Source: an uncultured Candidatus Saccharibacteria bacterium
GTDB lineage: Bacteria; Patescibacteriota; Saccharimonadia; Saccharimonadales; Saccharimonadaceae
Assembly: GCA_946530965.1 (NCBI GenBank)
Contig: CAMNAK010000001.1
Span: forward strand, 310,001-374,000
Reading direction: 5' to 3'
DNA: 64,000 bases
Of the stretch, positions 10,136 to 19,664 are shown one piece after another. Position numbers and translations under genes: made by a program. A model generated the notes under the pieces. The model was not told the origin of the DNA. It did no database searches and saw nothing but the letters and a program-made list of their open reading frames with translations. Positions within the stretch are counted from its first letter, which is position 1. Every line of letters begins with the position of its first letter.

Positions 10136-11392
10136 ATGAAAATCAAAGTCGCAGTCTTCTTCGGCGGAAACAGCGTCGAACACGAAGTATCAATCATTAC
10201 AGCCTTGCAGGCAATCGAAAACATCAATACCGAAAAGTATGATGTTATTCCTGTATATATCACCAAGAACAACAAGATGTTCGCTGGCGAATCTATTGCA
10301 GATATTAATTCATACAAAAACATCCCAGCCTTGCTCAAGAAGAGTACTCAGGTTGTCCCTGTAAACCTTGGCGAGAAAACCGTTCTCATGCGCTGCGAGA
10401 AGAAACTCCTCAAAGAGCAAATCTATACAGATATCGATATCGCATTCCCGATCGTTCACGGAACAAACGTCGAAGACGGCACAATCCAGGGCTATCTAAA
10501 GATGCTAAATATCCCATTCGTTGGCTGCGACGTCATTTCTTCCGCACTCGGCATGGACAAGTTTGCCTGTAAAGAAGTATTGCGCGAAAACAATATCCCA
10601 GTTATCGATGGTAAACTTTATAGTGTCAAAGAATACAAGGAAGACGAGAAGAAGCTTCGTGAAGATATCGAAAAATCTCTATCATTTCCAGTTATCGTAA
10701 AGCCAGTCAACCTTGGCTCTAGCGTCGGCATCAGCATCGCGAAGAATCAGAAAGAGCTCGAAGCATCTCTAGAGAACGCCTTTACTTACGCTTCAAAGAT
10801 TTTGGTCGAAAAAGCCATCATGAACCTAAAGGAAGTAAACTGCTCAGTCCTCGGAGATTACGAAAATGCTTGGGCTTCAGAATGTGAATCCCCAATCAAG
10901 GTCGACGAAATCTTGAGTTACAAAGATAAGTATCTCGGCAATTCCGTCAAAGGCGGAACAAAGGGCGTAAAGGGAACAAAAGGCGCCAAGAACAGCGCCT
11001 GCAAGACAAGCTCCAAGGGCAACAAATTTGGTGGCACTATGGGTTCAGATAATTCCAATCCATCTCTCGAGCTTCCTGCCAAAATCTCGGACAAAACCAA
11101 AGAAAAGATCCAAGATTATGCCATCAAGACCTTCAATGCACTTGGCTGTTCTGGCGTGATCCGCATCGACTTTATTATCGACAAAGACACCGAAAAAATC
11201 TACGTCAACGAAGTAAACACCATTCCTGGTAGCCTTTCTAATCATCTCTGGCACCAAACTGGCACAGAATATTCAGTTCTTCTAGACAAGCTAATCCAGC
11301 TAGGCCTCAAGCGCGCTAGAGAAGAAGAGAATCTAACCTTCTCATTCGACACGAATATTCTATCCGGCTACTGGGGAACAAAAACTAAATAG
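10136..11392 (+). CDS. ddl: D-alanine--D-alanine ligase with low-complexity insert
   Basis: VAVFFGGNSVEHEVSIITA, PVIVKPVNLGSSVGIS, EVNTIPGSLSNHLW. Confidence 0.93.
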   Translation: MKIKVAVFFGGNSVEHEVSIITALQAIENINTEKYDVIPVYITKNNKMFAGESIADINSYKNIPALLKKSTQVVPVNLGEKTVLMRCEKKLLKEQIYTDIDIAFPIVHGTNVEDGTIQGYLKMLNIPFVGCDVISSALGMDKFACKEVLRENNIPVIDGKLYSVKEYKEDEKKLREDIEKSLSFPVIVKPVNLGSSVGISIAKNQKELEASLENAFTYASKILVEKAIMNLKEVNCSVLGDYENAWASECESPIKVDEILSYKDKYLGNSVKGGTKGVKGTKGAKNSACKTSSKGNKFGGTMGSDNSNPSLELPAKISDKTKEKIQDYAIKTFNALGCSGVIRIDFIIDKDTEKIYVNEVNTIPGSLSNHLWHQTGTEYSVLLDKLIQLGLKRAREEENLTFSFDTNILSGYWGTKTK

Positions 11393-11451
11393 TTTTATAT
11401 CAAAAACGCTCATGTTCTTTTGAGCGTTTTTTGATATAAAATATTCTTAAT

Positions 11452-11997
11452 ATGCAAGACAATAACCACAAGAAAACGAACTATGCGGCAATAATAGCCG
11501 TTACAATAGCAGCATTAATTAGCATCTCCGCTATAGTGGCGGTGATCATTCTGGCGCCAAAAGGCTCACATAAAGACAGCAAACTAGAACAAGCCGAAGA
11601 AGCACTCGAAAGAAGCCAAAGAAACACAGACCGCCGTCAAGATATGAGTTATGTTCTATCAGCTTTCATAGATTACCAATCAAACAATAACGGGAATTTC
11701 CCAGAAGAGCAGGGCCTCCATGGCAAATTCCTCGAAAACTACATTCTTAAAGGTAATGATGAGTTCTTTACTGACCCAGACGGCACTATGTACCATTTTT
11801 CTAGCATTCATAATTGGACTGACGGAAAGCCGCAGAATTACATTCCAGCAGAAGGTTCGCACGAGATTTCAGTCAATTATTCTGCTAAATGCATCGAAAA
11901 CGATGACGCACTTATCGCAAAAGCAGACGGTAAACGAGAAATAGCTATTATTTATGCTCTCGAAGGCGGCGCGTTTTATTGTGGGGATAATCAATAA
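11452..11997 (+). CDS. single-TM protein, possible pilin-like soluble domain
   Basis: One N-terminal TM then RRQDMSYVLSAFIDYQSNNNGNFP, resembling the pseudopilin post-helix segment. Confidence 0.6.
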   Translation: MQDNNHKKTNYAAIIAVTIAALISISAIVAVIILAPKGSHKDSKLEQAEEALERSQRNTDRRQDMSYVLSAFIDYQSNNNGNFPEEQGLHGKFLENYILKGNDEFFTDPDGTMYHFSSIHNWTDGKPQNYIPAEGSHEISVNYSAKCIENDDALIAKADGKREIAIIYALEGGAFYCGDNQ

Positions 11998-12011
11998 TTT
12001 TAATAATCTTA

Positions 12012-12040
12012 TTGACAAAATAGCAATTTTGTGCTAATAT
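12012..12040 (+). promoter_or_regulatory. near-consensus sigma70 promoter
   Basis: TTGACA (12012-12017), 17-nt spacer, TAATAT (12035-12040). Confidence 0.7.
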
Positions 12041-12418
12041 TATAAACATAGAGTTAACTTTTGCGCAGATGCACCGCTACCAAGCGGTGCATTTCCGCTT
12101 TCTTGAGGCTTTTCTTATCAACAACAAATCCACCAGAAGTTCACAGCTTTTTCTACAAAATATCCACTTTTTCGACGTTTTGCCACAAATTAACAGGGTA
12201 AACTTGTCCACATAAGAACAACTTCAAAAATCTAAATTTCAAGACTAGCATAAGGATTATAGCTAAATATATAATATAAGTACGACATCAAACTTCGGTC
12301 ACTGACGTCGAGAGATCTCGTCGCAACGTATTTGTCATTTGTACGGGCGGCACCGAGCCGAGTAATTCATGGCTCACATAAATGACTCCAAAATTCTAAT
12401 CAAATAAAGGAGTAATTT

Positions 12419-12667
12419 ATGAACAATAAAACATTAACAGGCGAGAAAGTAGAGGTCATGGCACTCTTCAACTACAGCAAGATTCCGTGCCAGCCGCTAT
12501 ACTTCCGCAAACGAGGGGGCGACGAAGTCGAGATTACTGAGACAACCAGTACTCGCATCAAATTCATCGGCGGCACCGCCAAGCATATCTTTGATTGCTT
12601 GATTGGTAAAAACCGCTGCCGACTAGAGTTTGATTCAAAGTCGCTTGCGTGGACACTATTCGCGTAG
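12419..12667 (+). CDS. small hypothetical protein, 82 aa, resembling the small ORF upstream of the Y-family polymerase
   Basis: SD AAAGGAG 7 nt before ATG; shares EVEITE and (R)LxFDSKSLAW / ITLDTESLNW pattern with 54295-54582. Confidence 0.7.
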   Translation: MNNKTLTGEKVEVMALFNYSKIPCQPLYFRKRGGDEVEITETTSTRIKFIGGTAKHIFDCLIGKNRCRLEFDSKSLAWTLFA

Positions 12668-14221
12668 AGTGCCACTACTTCTCGTCGAGCGCTCAGGAGC
12701 TATCCGCTTCTGGGCGCTTTTTATTATCCAAATATCCCTAATTAGCTTTATGACCGATAATACTAGCCCGACACAAGCAAGAGAGAACAAGAATAGCCAA
12801 CCACAAATATCTGGCAAAGTTAAAGCCGCATTTTCTTTATTATCCCGAATCTCTACTTCAACCCACTCGCCAAGATCACCATCCTTATCCATATAGGCTA
12901 CAGCCACTTTTAGTTCAAAGTCATAATCCTCAACTATTAATTCTTTGTTAGATAAACCAGCATAGCCCAAGAAAACATCACCAATTTTAACCGCCAAAGA
13001 CTCCGCGCCCCCTGGCGCATTATTCCAAGACAATCTAAACGAGCTATCATCACGCTTCGAAGCGGAGACTTCCGGAGCAGGGAGGGGTGATTCAAAACCA
13101 TCCTTAACAACAACTTTTATCTTCCTCGAAGCTTCTATTCCAGCACTCGTCGAAGCCGTAACTTCTAATTCATACTCACCAATATCGCTAAATTCATAAT
13201 CCAAGATCGCATCCTTCTCATCCAATTCCTGCCCATTTAGCGTCCAAGAATAGCTAAGCGTAGCACCACTTACAGAAAAGCTCTGCGAAGCATCAAAACT
13301 AATCCTATCTCCACGAATAATCCCATACTCATCCGCGGGCAAAATTAATATCACTTCATCTCTTATATCCCTTGAGCTAGACTTGACGGCATATATCTCC
13401 AAATGTGACCGCAAATACTTAATTCTAATCTCTGTAATACGAGACATAATATAAATCGACTGATTCTGCACATATCGAAGATGGCCATTATTAGACAGAG
13501 GACTACGCGAACCGCCACAGATAAAATCATTTGCATCACAAAACAAACCATAACGTCCACCGTACATTCCTTGCTCATACGGATTTCGTGCGCCAAGCGA
13601 GCCGCTATTTGTCTTACAATTACCTACCATCACCCTATATCTCGAAAAATTCCGCCCATAGCAAGCCGGCGGATAATCCCCAGATCCTTCAGGAAGATAA
13701 AGCTTCGGATCGCCGAACAAACCAACATATATCACTCGATCAGTTGGAAAATCTTTCAAAGCTTCCTGAATCACCATCGCGCCCTGAGAATATCCGCCCA
13801 AAACAAAATAACTATTCGAGCAAGCTTCGCTTCGGTGCCTCACATAATCCCTCAGCTTTATCACGCCAGTCCACACTGACTCCGCAAAATTCGTCGCCGC
13901 GCCAGCCGAACTATAAATCCCCAAAACATTATTGAGAGTAATTGCAACCGCTGGATAATCCAAATCCGTAGCCCGATAACTTACATGAGCATACTTAGAT
14001 ACCTCAGCCATACGCGCCTCGAACTCTTTCCACTCGGCGCCTTCATTTTGCTCCTGTCCGGAGCCACGCACAAAAATATATTCAATATCTCGACAACTAT
14101 CTATCGAATTATTGCCATAGTGCCAATAATCCCGAGCACTCACACGATTGCCGAGGTTTACAAATAAGATCGCCGCCACGACCCCTAATAATACCCAAAT
14201 TAGCCTCCTCAAATTTTTCAT
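12656..14221 (-). CDS. cutinase-family serine esterase with PKD domain and C-terminal TM (membrane-anchored surface protein)
   Basis: Signal/TM N-terminus, IFVRGSGQ, GGYSQGAMV elbow, PKD module (SFDASQSFSVSGATLSYSWTLNG...YELEVTAS), C-terminal hydrophobic helix; start revised from the track (14266) to ATG at 14221. Confidence 0.82.
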   Translation of the reverse strand: MKNLRRLIWVLLGVVAAILFVNLGNRVSARDYWHYGNNSIDSCRDIEYIFVRGSGQEQNEGAEWKEFEARMAEVSKYAHVSYRATDLDYPAVAITLNNVLGIYSSAGAATNFAESVWTGVIKLRDYVRHRSEACSNSYFVLGGYSQGAMVIQEALKDFPTDRVIYVGLFGDPKLYLPEGSGDYPPACYGRNFSRYRVMVGNCKTNSGSLGARNPYEQGMYGGRYGLFCDANDFICGGSRSPLSNNGHLRYVQNQSIYIMSRITEIRIKYLRSHLEIYAVKSSSRDIRDEVILILPADEYGIIRGDRISFDASQSFSVSGATLSYSWTLNGQELDEKDAILDYEFSDIGEYELEVTASTSAGIEASRKIKVVVKDGFESPLPAPEVSASKRDDSSFRLSWNNAPGGAESLAVKIGDVFLGYAGLSNKELIVEDYDFELKVAVAYMDKDGDLGEWVEVEIRDNKENAALTLPDICGWLFLFSLACVGLVLSVIKLIRDIWIIKSAQKRIAPERSTRSSGTLRE

Positions 14222-14313
14222 GCAAAGATATAACCAAAATATCCCAAAAATTAAAAGCGAAAGCACGATACTTGAAGAATGCGTAATAGTTCGCCAGATG
14301 GTAAAATATAAAC

Positions 14314-15039
14314 ATGCCAGAAAAGAAAAATATTATTTCTGTTCGAAATTTTCGCATTGGTTTTGGTGGCAAAACCGTCATCAAAAACCTCAGTTTTGAC
14401 GTAAAACAGGGCGAAATCTTTGGCTTGCTCGGCAGCAACGGCTGCGGCAAGACTACTACTATCCGCGCTTTGCTCGGCATTTATCCGGCCGAAAGGGGAG
14501 AACTCCTTATTAATGGCGAACCTTTCACGCCAGGCAAAGGCATCAAGGTTGGCTATCTTCCAGAAGAGCGCGGTCTCTACAAAAAAGAGAGCGTCATTGA
14601 CGTCATGAATTATTTCGGTAAGCTTCGAGGACTCAAGCAACCAAAGAGATGGTCTTTGAACTATCTCAAACGCGTCGGCCTAGAAGATCACGCCAAGACT
14701 CGCGTCGACAGGCTTTCTCAGGGTCAGCAACAAAAGGTTCAGCTCGGCATTACCATCATGAACGACCCAGACATCCTGATTCTCGACGAACCTACCAAGG
14801 GCTTCGACCCAGTCAACCGCCGCCTCCTTCTTGAGATTATTGACGAGCTCCATCAAAGAGGCACCACAATCATCATGATTACTCACTACATGGACGAAGT
14901 TGAGAAGCTTTGCGATCGAATCCTACTCCTCAAAGACGGCACTGCCTATGCCTATGGCACCGTCAGCGAAGTTCGCCGCAAGCACCGTTTCAAATCGCTT
15001 GATCAAATATTTGTAGATATCTATGGAGCAAAAGAGTGA
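14314..15039 (+). CDS. ABC transporter ATP-binding protein
   Basis: GSNGCGKTTT Walker A, LSQGQQQKVQL signature, LILDEP Walker B. Confidence 0.92.
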   Translation: MPEKKNIISVRNFRIGFGGKTVIKNLSFDVKQGEIFGLLGSNGCGKTTTIRALLGIYPAERGELLINGEPFTPGKGIKVGYLPEERGLYKKESVIDVMNYFGKLRGLKQPKRWSLNYLKRVGLEDHAKTRVDRLSQGQQQKVQLGITIMNDPDILILDEPTKGFDPVNRRLLLEIIDELHQRGTTIIMITHYMDEVEKLCDRILLLKDGTAYAYGTVSEVRRKHRFKSLDQIFVDIYGAKE

Positions 15040-16289
15040 GTAAAGTTGGACAAGTTGTAAAATTCGAAGTAGTTCGTAGTCTCAAAAAGCCTAGCTTTTG
15101 GATCGCTGCCATTTTGGTGCCAATTGCTTTTGCTATCTACATCCTAATCTGCGCTACGCTTGGCTATAACACTGGCACATCGCTAGAATCTGGCTCCGCC
15201 GTAGATGGCCTAAAGTTGGCTTATGTCGACGAAGCAAACTATCTCAAGGATAACACCTTCACAAACGAAGCCCAGAACGAACAAACGCTAGCAAAATACG
15301 AAAAACTCGATGTTGCTCTAAACGACCTAAAACAAGGCAAACTAAACGTTCTCTATCATATCCCAGAAGATTTCAAAGACAGTGGCCAGGTCAATATCTA
15401 TACTAAAAACGAGAAAAACAGCGTTCTAGATGACTATAAAGCCCCGATAGCCGCACTTCTTACCGCGAGCGCCAAGAGCAACGTTTACGAGATTGATTAC
15501 AAAATCATCTCCGAAGAAATTAACTACAACACAACCGCCTTCGCAAGCGACAATCACGTCATCGACCAAAAAGAATTAATCTCGAAGATTATTCCTCCTG
15601 CCGCCTGTCTCGCCTTGTTCTATATTCTTATGGTTGTGCTTGGTAACCGCCTCGCCATGGCCGTCACAGAAGAGAAGGAAAACCGCATTAGCGAGCTACT
15701 CCTAGTAAGTATCAAGCCAATAAGCCTTATCGTAGGCAAAATTATCTCTTTAATGCTTGTAGGTATTATTCAGCTTATTATTCTTCTAATTCCAGTCGGT
15801 GCTTTATATATTCTTGCGTCAAACCAAGGCATGATTCCACAAGAATTCAGCTTCGACCTAGATCCAACCAGAGTTATCCTATCTGCATTGGTCCTTATTG
15901 CATCCTATCTCATCTTCACGGCGGTCAGCGTTCTCTGTGGCGCACTCGTTTCTACCGCAAAGGAAGCCAGCAACTTTACGGGCATCATTGTCTTTATCAT
16001 GATTATCCCGCTATTACTCCTCAATATCTTCCTAGACAACAGCAATCCAACCCTTTGCACAGTTCTAAGCTACTTCCCAATCTCCGCGCCAATGGCTTTG
16101 ATGCTTAGGGCAATCTTCGATAACATTACCAACATCGAGCTAATTATTGGTATCATAGACCTAACCGTAGTCTCCGCATTAATTATCAGACTTGCAACCT
16201 ATATCTTCTGCAAGAATGCAGTAGATTTCTCGGTGAAGAAAAACTTTAAGAATCTTCTAGGAAAGCCACGAAAATCATGGAAAGATTAA
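15036..16289 (+). CDS. ABC-2 type (NatB-like) permease
   Basis: TM topology, EEKENRISELLLVSIKP motif, ATGA-type overlap with the ATPase gene. Confidence 0.87.
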   Translation: MSKVGQVVKFEVVRSLKKPSFWIAAILVPIAFAIYILICATLGYNTGTSLESGSAVDGLKLAYVDEANYLKDNTFTNEAQNEQTLAKYEKLDVALNDLKQGKLNVLYHIPEDFKDSGQVNIYTKNEKNSVLDDYKAPIAALLTASAKSNVYEIDYKIISEEINYNTTAFASDNHVIDQKELISKIIPPAACLALFYILMVVLGNRLAMAVTEEKENRISELLLVSIKPISLIVGKIISLMLVGIIQLIILLIPVGALYILASNQGMIPQEFSFDLDPTRVILSALVLIASYLIFTAVSVLCGALVSTAKEASNFTGIIVFIMIIPLLLLNIFLDNSNPTLCTVLSYFPISAPMALMLRAIFDNITNIELIIGIIDLTVVSALIIRLATYIFCKNAVDFSVKKNFKNLLGKPRKSWKD

Positions 16290-17521
16290 GTATTGTTCTA
16301 GGAAAAGGTGTCCGCGCGCTTGCAAAAATCCGCGGCACCGGCGGTTCCGCCTTGCCAGGCCTAGTCATAGAAAAAACCAACCCAGATTTTTTGCGCCACA
16401 TTTTATCCAAACTGCCTTATGGCGTAATTGTTATTTCTGGTACAAACGGCAAAACCACTACGACCAAAATCGTCAGCGAGCTACTTACCAAACAAGGCCT
16501 CAAGGTCTTTACAAACAAGACCGGTAGTAACTTTGTTCGCGGTGTCATCTCTGAAGTTTTGGAAGATATTTCTATCACAGGTAAGTTCGATTACGATATT
16601 GCAGTCCTCGAGCTAGACGAAGCTCACGCCGTAAAATTCTGCGAGAAAGTTCCGATCAACTACGCCCTTATTTTGAACGTTCAGCGCGACCAACTTGACC
16701 GCTTCGGCGAAATTGACCATACGGCCGACCTTCTTCAAAAAGTTGCCAATAATGTCAGCAAATGCGCCATCCTTAACAGAGAAGATCCACGCGTCTCCAA
16801 GATTCAAGCCAAAAATCGCAAGTTCTTCGGCTTATCCGAAAAGCTTCTCAAAACTTTCCCATCCGACGATAGCCTCCTAGATAAAGATAAAGAGGCAATC
16901 AGAAAATCCAAACCACAGAAAGCCGAAGTTATCCTCAGCAAACTCAAAGGCCAAGTTGCAGAATACGAAATTGGTGGCCAAAAGTTTAGCTGCGACCTTA
17001 CGCTCAAAGGCGTTTACAATGCTTTTAACGCCGCTGGCGCACTTGCTCTCTGTATGGAAGTTTTGCCAGACGTTCCAGCTAGCGAATTCATCAAATATCT
17101 CGACTGCATCGAGTCCGCTTTTGGTCGTGGCGAAATCTTCAAAGTTAATGGCGTAGACGTTGAGCTACTACTCGTCAAGAACCCAGCCGCCTTCCAGCTC
17201 AGCCTCGCAAGCTTCACGGACCCAAATTACGATTACATGATTGCTATCAATGATAAAACCGCTGATGGACACGATGTTAGCTGGCTCTGGAACGTAGATT
17301 TCTCGAAGCTACCACACGTCAGCTACACGACAGGCATTCGCGCCTCAGACATGGCTTTACGCCTCAAATACGACGGAATTAGCGTAGATTTTATCCGCGA
17401 AGACATCGCATCTGCGACTTCAGATTTCACGGCTAGCAGCAAGAAGCCAAAACGCATCTTTGCAACCTATACCGCAATGCTCGAGATACGCAAACTAATC
17501 TCCGGAAAGAGCCTAATATAA
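16277..17521 (+). CDS. murT: lipid II isoglutaminyl synthase subunit MurT (Mur ligase)
   Basis: VISGTNGKTTTTKIV, NVQRDQLDRFGEIDHT, DUF1727-like C-terminus; followed by GatD. Confidence 0.9.
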   Translation: MERLSIVLGKGVRALAKIRGTGGSALPGLVIEKTNPDFLRHILSKLPYGVIVISGTNGKTTTTKIVSELLTKQGLKVFTNKTGSNFVRGVISEVLEDISITGKFDYDIAVLELDEAHAVKFCEKVPINYALILNVQRDQLDRFGEIDHTADLLQKVANNVSKCAILNREDPRVSKIQAKNRKFFGLSEKLLKTFPSDDSLLDKDKEAIRKSKPQKAEVILSKLKGQVAEYEIGGQKFSCDLTLKGVYNAFNAAGALALCMEVLPDVPASEFIKYLDCIESAFGRGEIFKVNGVDVELLLVKNPAAFQLSLASFTDPNYDYMIAINDKTADGHDVSWLWNVDFSKLPHVSYTTGIRASDMALRLKYDGISVDFIREDIASATSDFTASSKKPKRIFATYTAMLEIRKLISGKSLI

Positions 17522-18243
17522 TGACTACGATAAATATTCTTCACCTATACCCACACGAGATGAACCTTTATGGCGATCATGGCAACATTTTAACACTCGT
17601 CAAACGCTTAGAATGGCGCGGATACAAAGCCAAGGTTATCCCATACGAACCAGGCGATCCGTTCCCAAGAGACGTAGATATTATCTTTGGCGGCGGCGGA
17701 CAAGATTCCGGCCAGAACAAGATCGAGGAAGATCTGCTCGAAATTGGTCCAAAGCTCAAAAAGCTTGTCGAGGACGAAACCCCATGTCTAGTCATCTGTG
17801 GCCTTTACCAGCTATTTGGCCGTTCATTCAAGACTTCAGACGGACATTTGATTCGTGGCACAGGTATTCTAAACCTAGAAACTGAAGCTGGCCCAGAACG
17901 TCTAATCGGCAACGTTGTAATTAATAGCGAGACCTTCGGCGAAGTTGTAGGTTACGAAAATCACTCCGGCTTAACAACTCTAGATAATCCAGAAGAATGC
18001 TTCGGCAAAGTCGTCTCCGGCGCAGGCAACAACGGCAAAGACCAGGGCGAAGGTTGCTTCTACAAGAACTGTATTGGCACCTATCTTCATGGCCCAATTC
18101 TGCCAAAGAATCCAAAAGTCGCAGACTTCCTAATCGAAAAGGCTCTAGCTAGAAAATCTCCAAACACGAAGGTAAAGCTAAAAGCCCTCGACGACACAAT
18201 CGAAGAGTCTGCACACAAAAGCGCCGCAAGTAGGCCAAGATAA
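17521..18243 (+). CDS. gatD: lipid II isoglutaminyl synthase glutaminase subunit GatD
   Basis: Class I GATase: CLVICGLYQLFG, GYENHSG, GTYLHGPILPKNP. Confidence 0.92.
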   Translation: MTTINILHLYPHEMNLYGDHGNILTLVKRLEWRGYKAKVIPYEPGDPFPRDVDIIFGGGGQDSGQNKIEEDLLEIGPKLKKLVEDETPCLVICGLYQLFGRSFKTSDGHLIRGTGILNLETEAGPERLIGNVVINSETFGEVVGYENHSGLTTLDNPEECFGKVVSGAGNNGKDQGEGCFYKNCIGTYLHGPILPKNPKVADFLIEKALARKSPNTKVKLKALDDTIEESAHKSAASRPR

Positions 18244-18276
18244 CAATCATACGTCACGACTAGTAGAAATACGCAG

Positions 18277-18324
18277 GTTTGACTAGTTTGACAAGTTTGA
18301 CTAGTTTGACAAGTTTGACAAGTT
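18277..18324. repeat. 9-bp tandem repeat GTTTGACWA, five copies plus GTT
   Basis: gtttgacta gtttgacaa gtttgacta gtttgacaa gtttgacaa gtt. Confidence 0.95.
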
Positions 18325-18383
18325 AGCCCGTCAAACCCGCGAACAAAAAACACCAAGCCCTAGACGCTCGGTGTTTTTATATG

Positions 18384-19595
18384 CTATTTCTTCAGTTCTG
18401 CTGGAATCGAGCCCCAGTTCAAACGTTCACCAATTGCCGCATCTTCCGCCTCGGTAGCAGCGCGAGGGATCAAAGAATTAGGATCAGTAGTCGTACCATG
18501 GTAATCATATTTCCAGGTCAGCTCAAGCTTTGGAAGATTTGCTGTCGCGATATCATCATAGCATTCACCATTTTTCTCTTTGCAGGTCTTAGCTAGCTTG
18601 TCCCAAGCCTCAAAATCTACACCATCCGTCTTTACCGAGATATCGGCTTCGATTGCAGCCGAACGCGCAGTCTCCATACCATTCTGGTCGAACATAAAGT
18701 TACCCATCGAGTAAACAATCAATCTACCGTTATAAGCCTCAGCATTCTGAGTCCAATGCGGATGGTCAGCAATAACCGCTTCAACACCACGATCAATCAT
18801 ATCGTGATACAAATTCATACGAAGTTCGTCTGCGGTAGCCTGGTATTCTGCACCCATGTGCGGCATAGCAACCGTTGGTACAATCTCGGCATATTTGCCC
18901 ATATTTGCGCGAGCAGCCTCAACAGGAATACCATAGACACCGTGCGCACTACAAAAGCCCATCGGAATCTCATGATCCTCAGTCTCACCATTATCCAAAG
19001 TCACACGAAGCGGCAAACTAATGATTCCACAGTTATTCGTGCCATCAGAATAATCATAGCTACCAAAATACTGAATACCATTCTCTTGAAGATGTTCATG
19101 CGTCTCCGCAAAACCCTCAGACCCTTGGTTATCCGTATGGTTATTGCCTAAAAGAAAAGCCGTAAAGTATTTCTTTGCCTCCGTAAGATAATCTGGATCA
19201 CAGTTAAACTCGAAAAGGTTTTCTTCCTTATAATCATCATGACCATTATTCGTAACAGGGCATTCCAAGCCAGCAATCCAAGCATCATAATCTTCACGAT
19301 GCAAAGTATCAAGCTGCGAAAATGGATAAGCAACACCGAGTTCAGAAGCACGCGCCTTTGCATTCGTACGTCGACCCCAGAAAGTCGTACCTTCAAAAAG
19401 AACTTTCATTTCGGCGCTCACTGCGACTGGATCAGGCTCAGGTTCATAGATTGGCGCAATCGTCGGATCGGCCGGCTTTAACTCCTGATTATCTTTATTG
19501 TCTTTCTTTGACGCCATCAAACAGATGCCAAAAGTCACACCCGCTGCAAGCAATAGGCAAGCAGAGATGGCTGTAATCTTCGCAGTTTTCTTCAT
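18384..19595 (-). CDS. CapA family (poly-gamma-glutamate synthesis-like) protein, membrane-anchored
   Basis: PGA_cap-like: LECPVTN, LGNNHTDNQGSEGF, MPHMGAEY, VIADHPHWTQNAEAYNGRLIVYSMGNFMFDQ. Confidence 0.87.
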   Translation of the reverse strand: MKKTAKITAISACLLLAAGVTFGICLMASKKDNKDNQELKPADPTIAPIYEPEPDPVAVSAEMKVLFEGTTFWGRRTNAKARASELGVAYPFSQLDTLHREDYDAWIAGLECPVTNNGHDDYKEENLFEFNCDPDYLTEAKKYFTAFLLGNNHTDNQGSEGFAETHEHLQENGIQYFGSYDYSDGTNNCGIISLPLRVTLDNGETEDHEIPMGFCSAHGVYGIPVEAARANMGKYAEIVPTVAMPHMGAEYQATADELRMNLYHDMIDRGVEAVIADHPHWTQNAEAYNGRLIVYSMGNFMFDQNGMETARSAAIEADISVKTDGVDFEAWDKLAKTCKEKNGECYDDIATANLPKLELTWKYDYHGTTTDPNSLIPRAATEAEDAAIGERLNWGSIPAELKK

Positions 19596-19664
19596 CTTAG
19601 TTTTATTTTAGAACATTTCGGTAGTTTGCGAAAATCCTATATAATAAAGCAAAAGGAGTTATAA

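Noticed and set aside
12115-12285. Calling this region oriC outright
   Set aside because: No dnaA/dnaN/gyrase neighbours and no clear switch in gene orientation; only DnaA-box-like matches, most with mismatches
18087-18356. Minus-strand ORF with TCQTSQTCQTSQTC repeat as a possible Cys-rich peptide
   Set aside because: The repeat is the translation of the 9-bp DNA repeat and the ORF overlaps the end of gatD; better treated as DNA repeat
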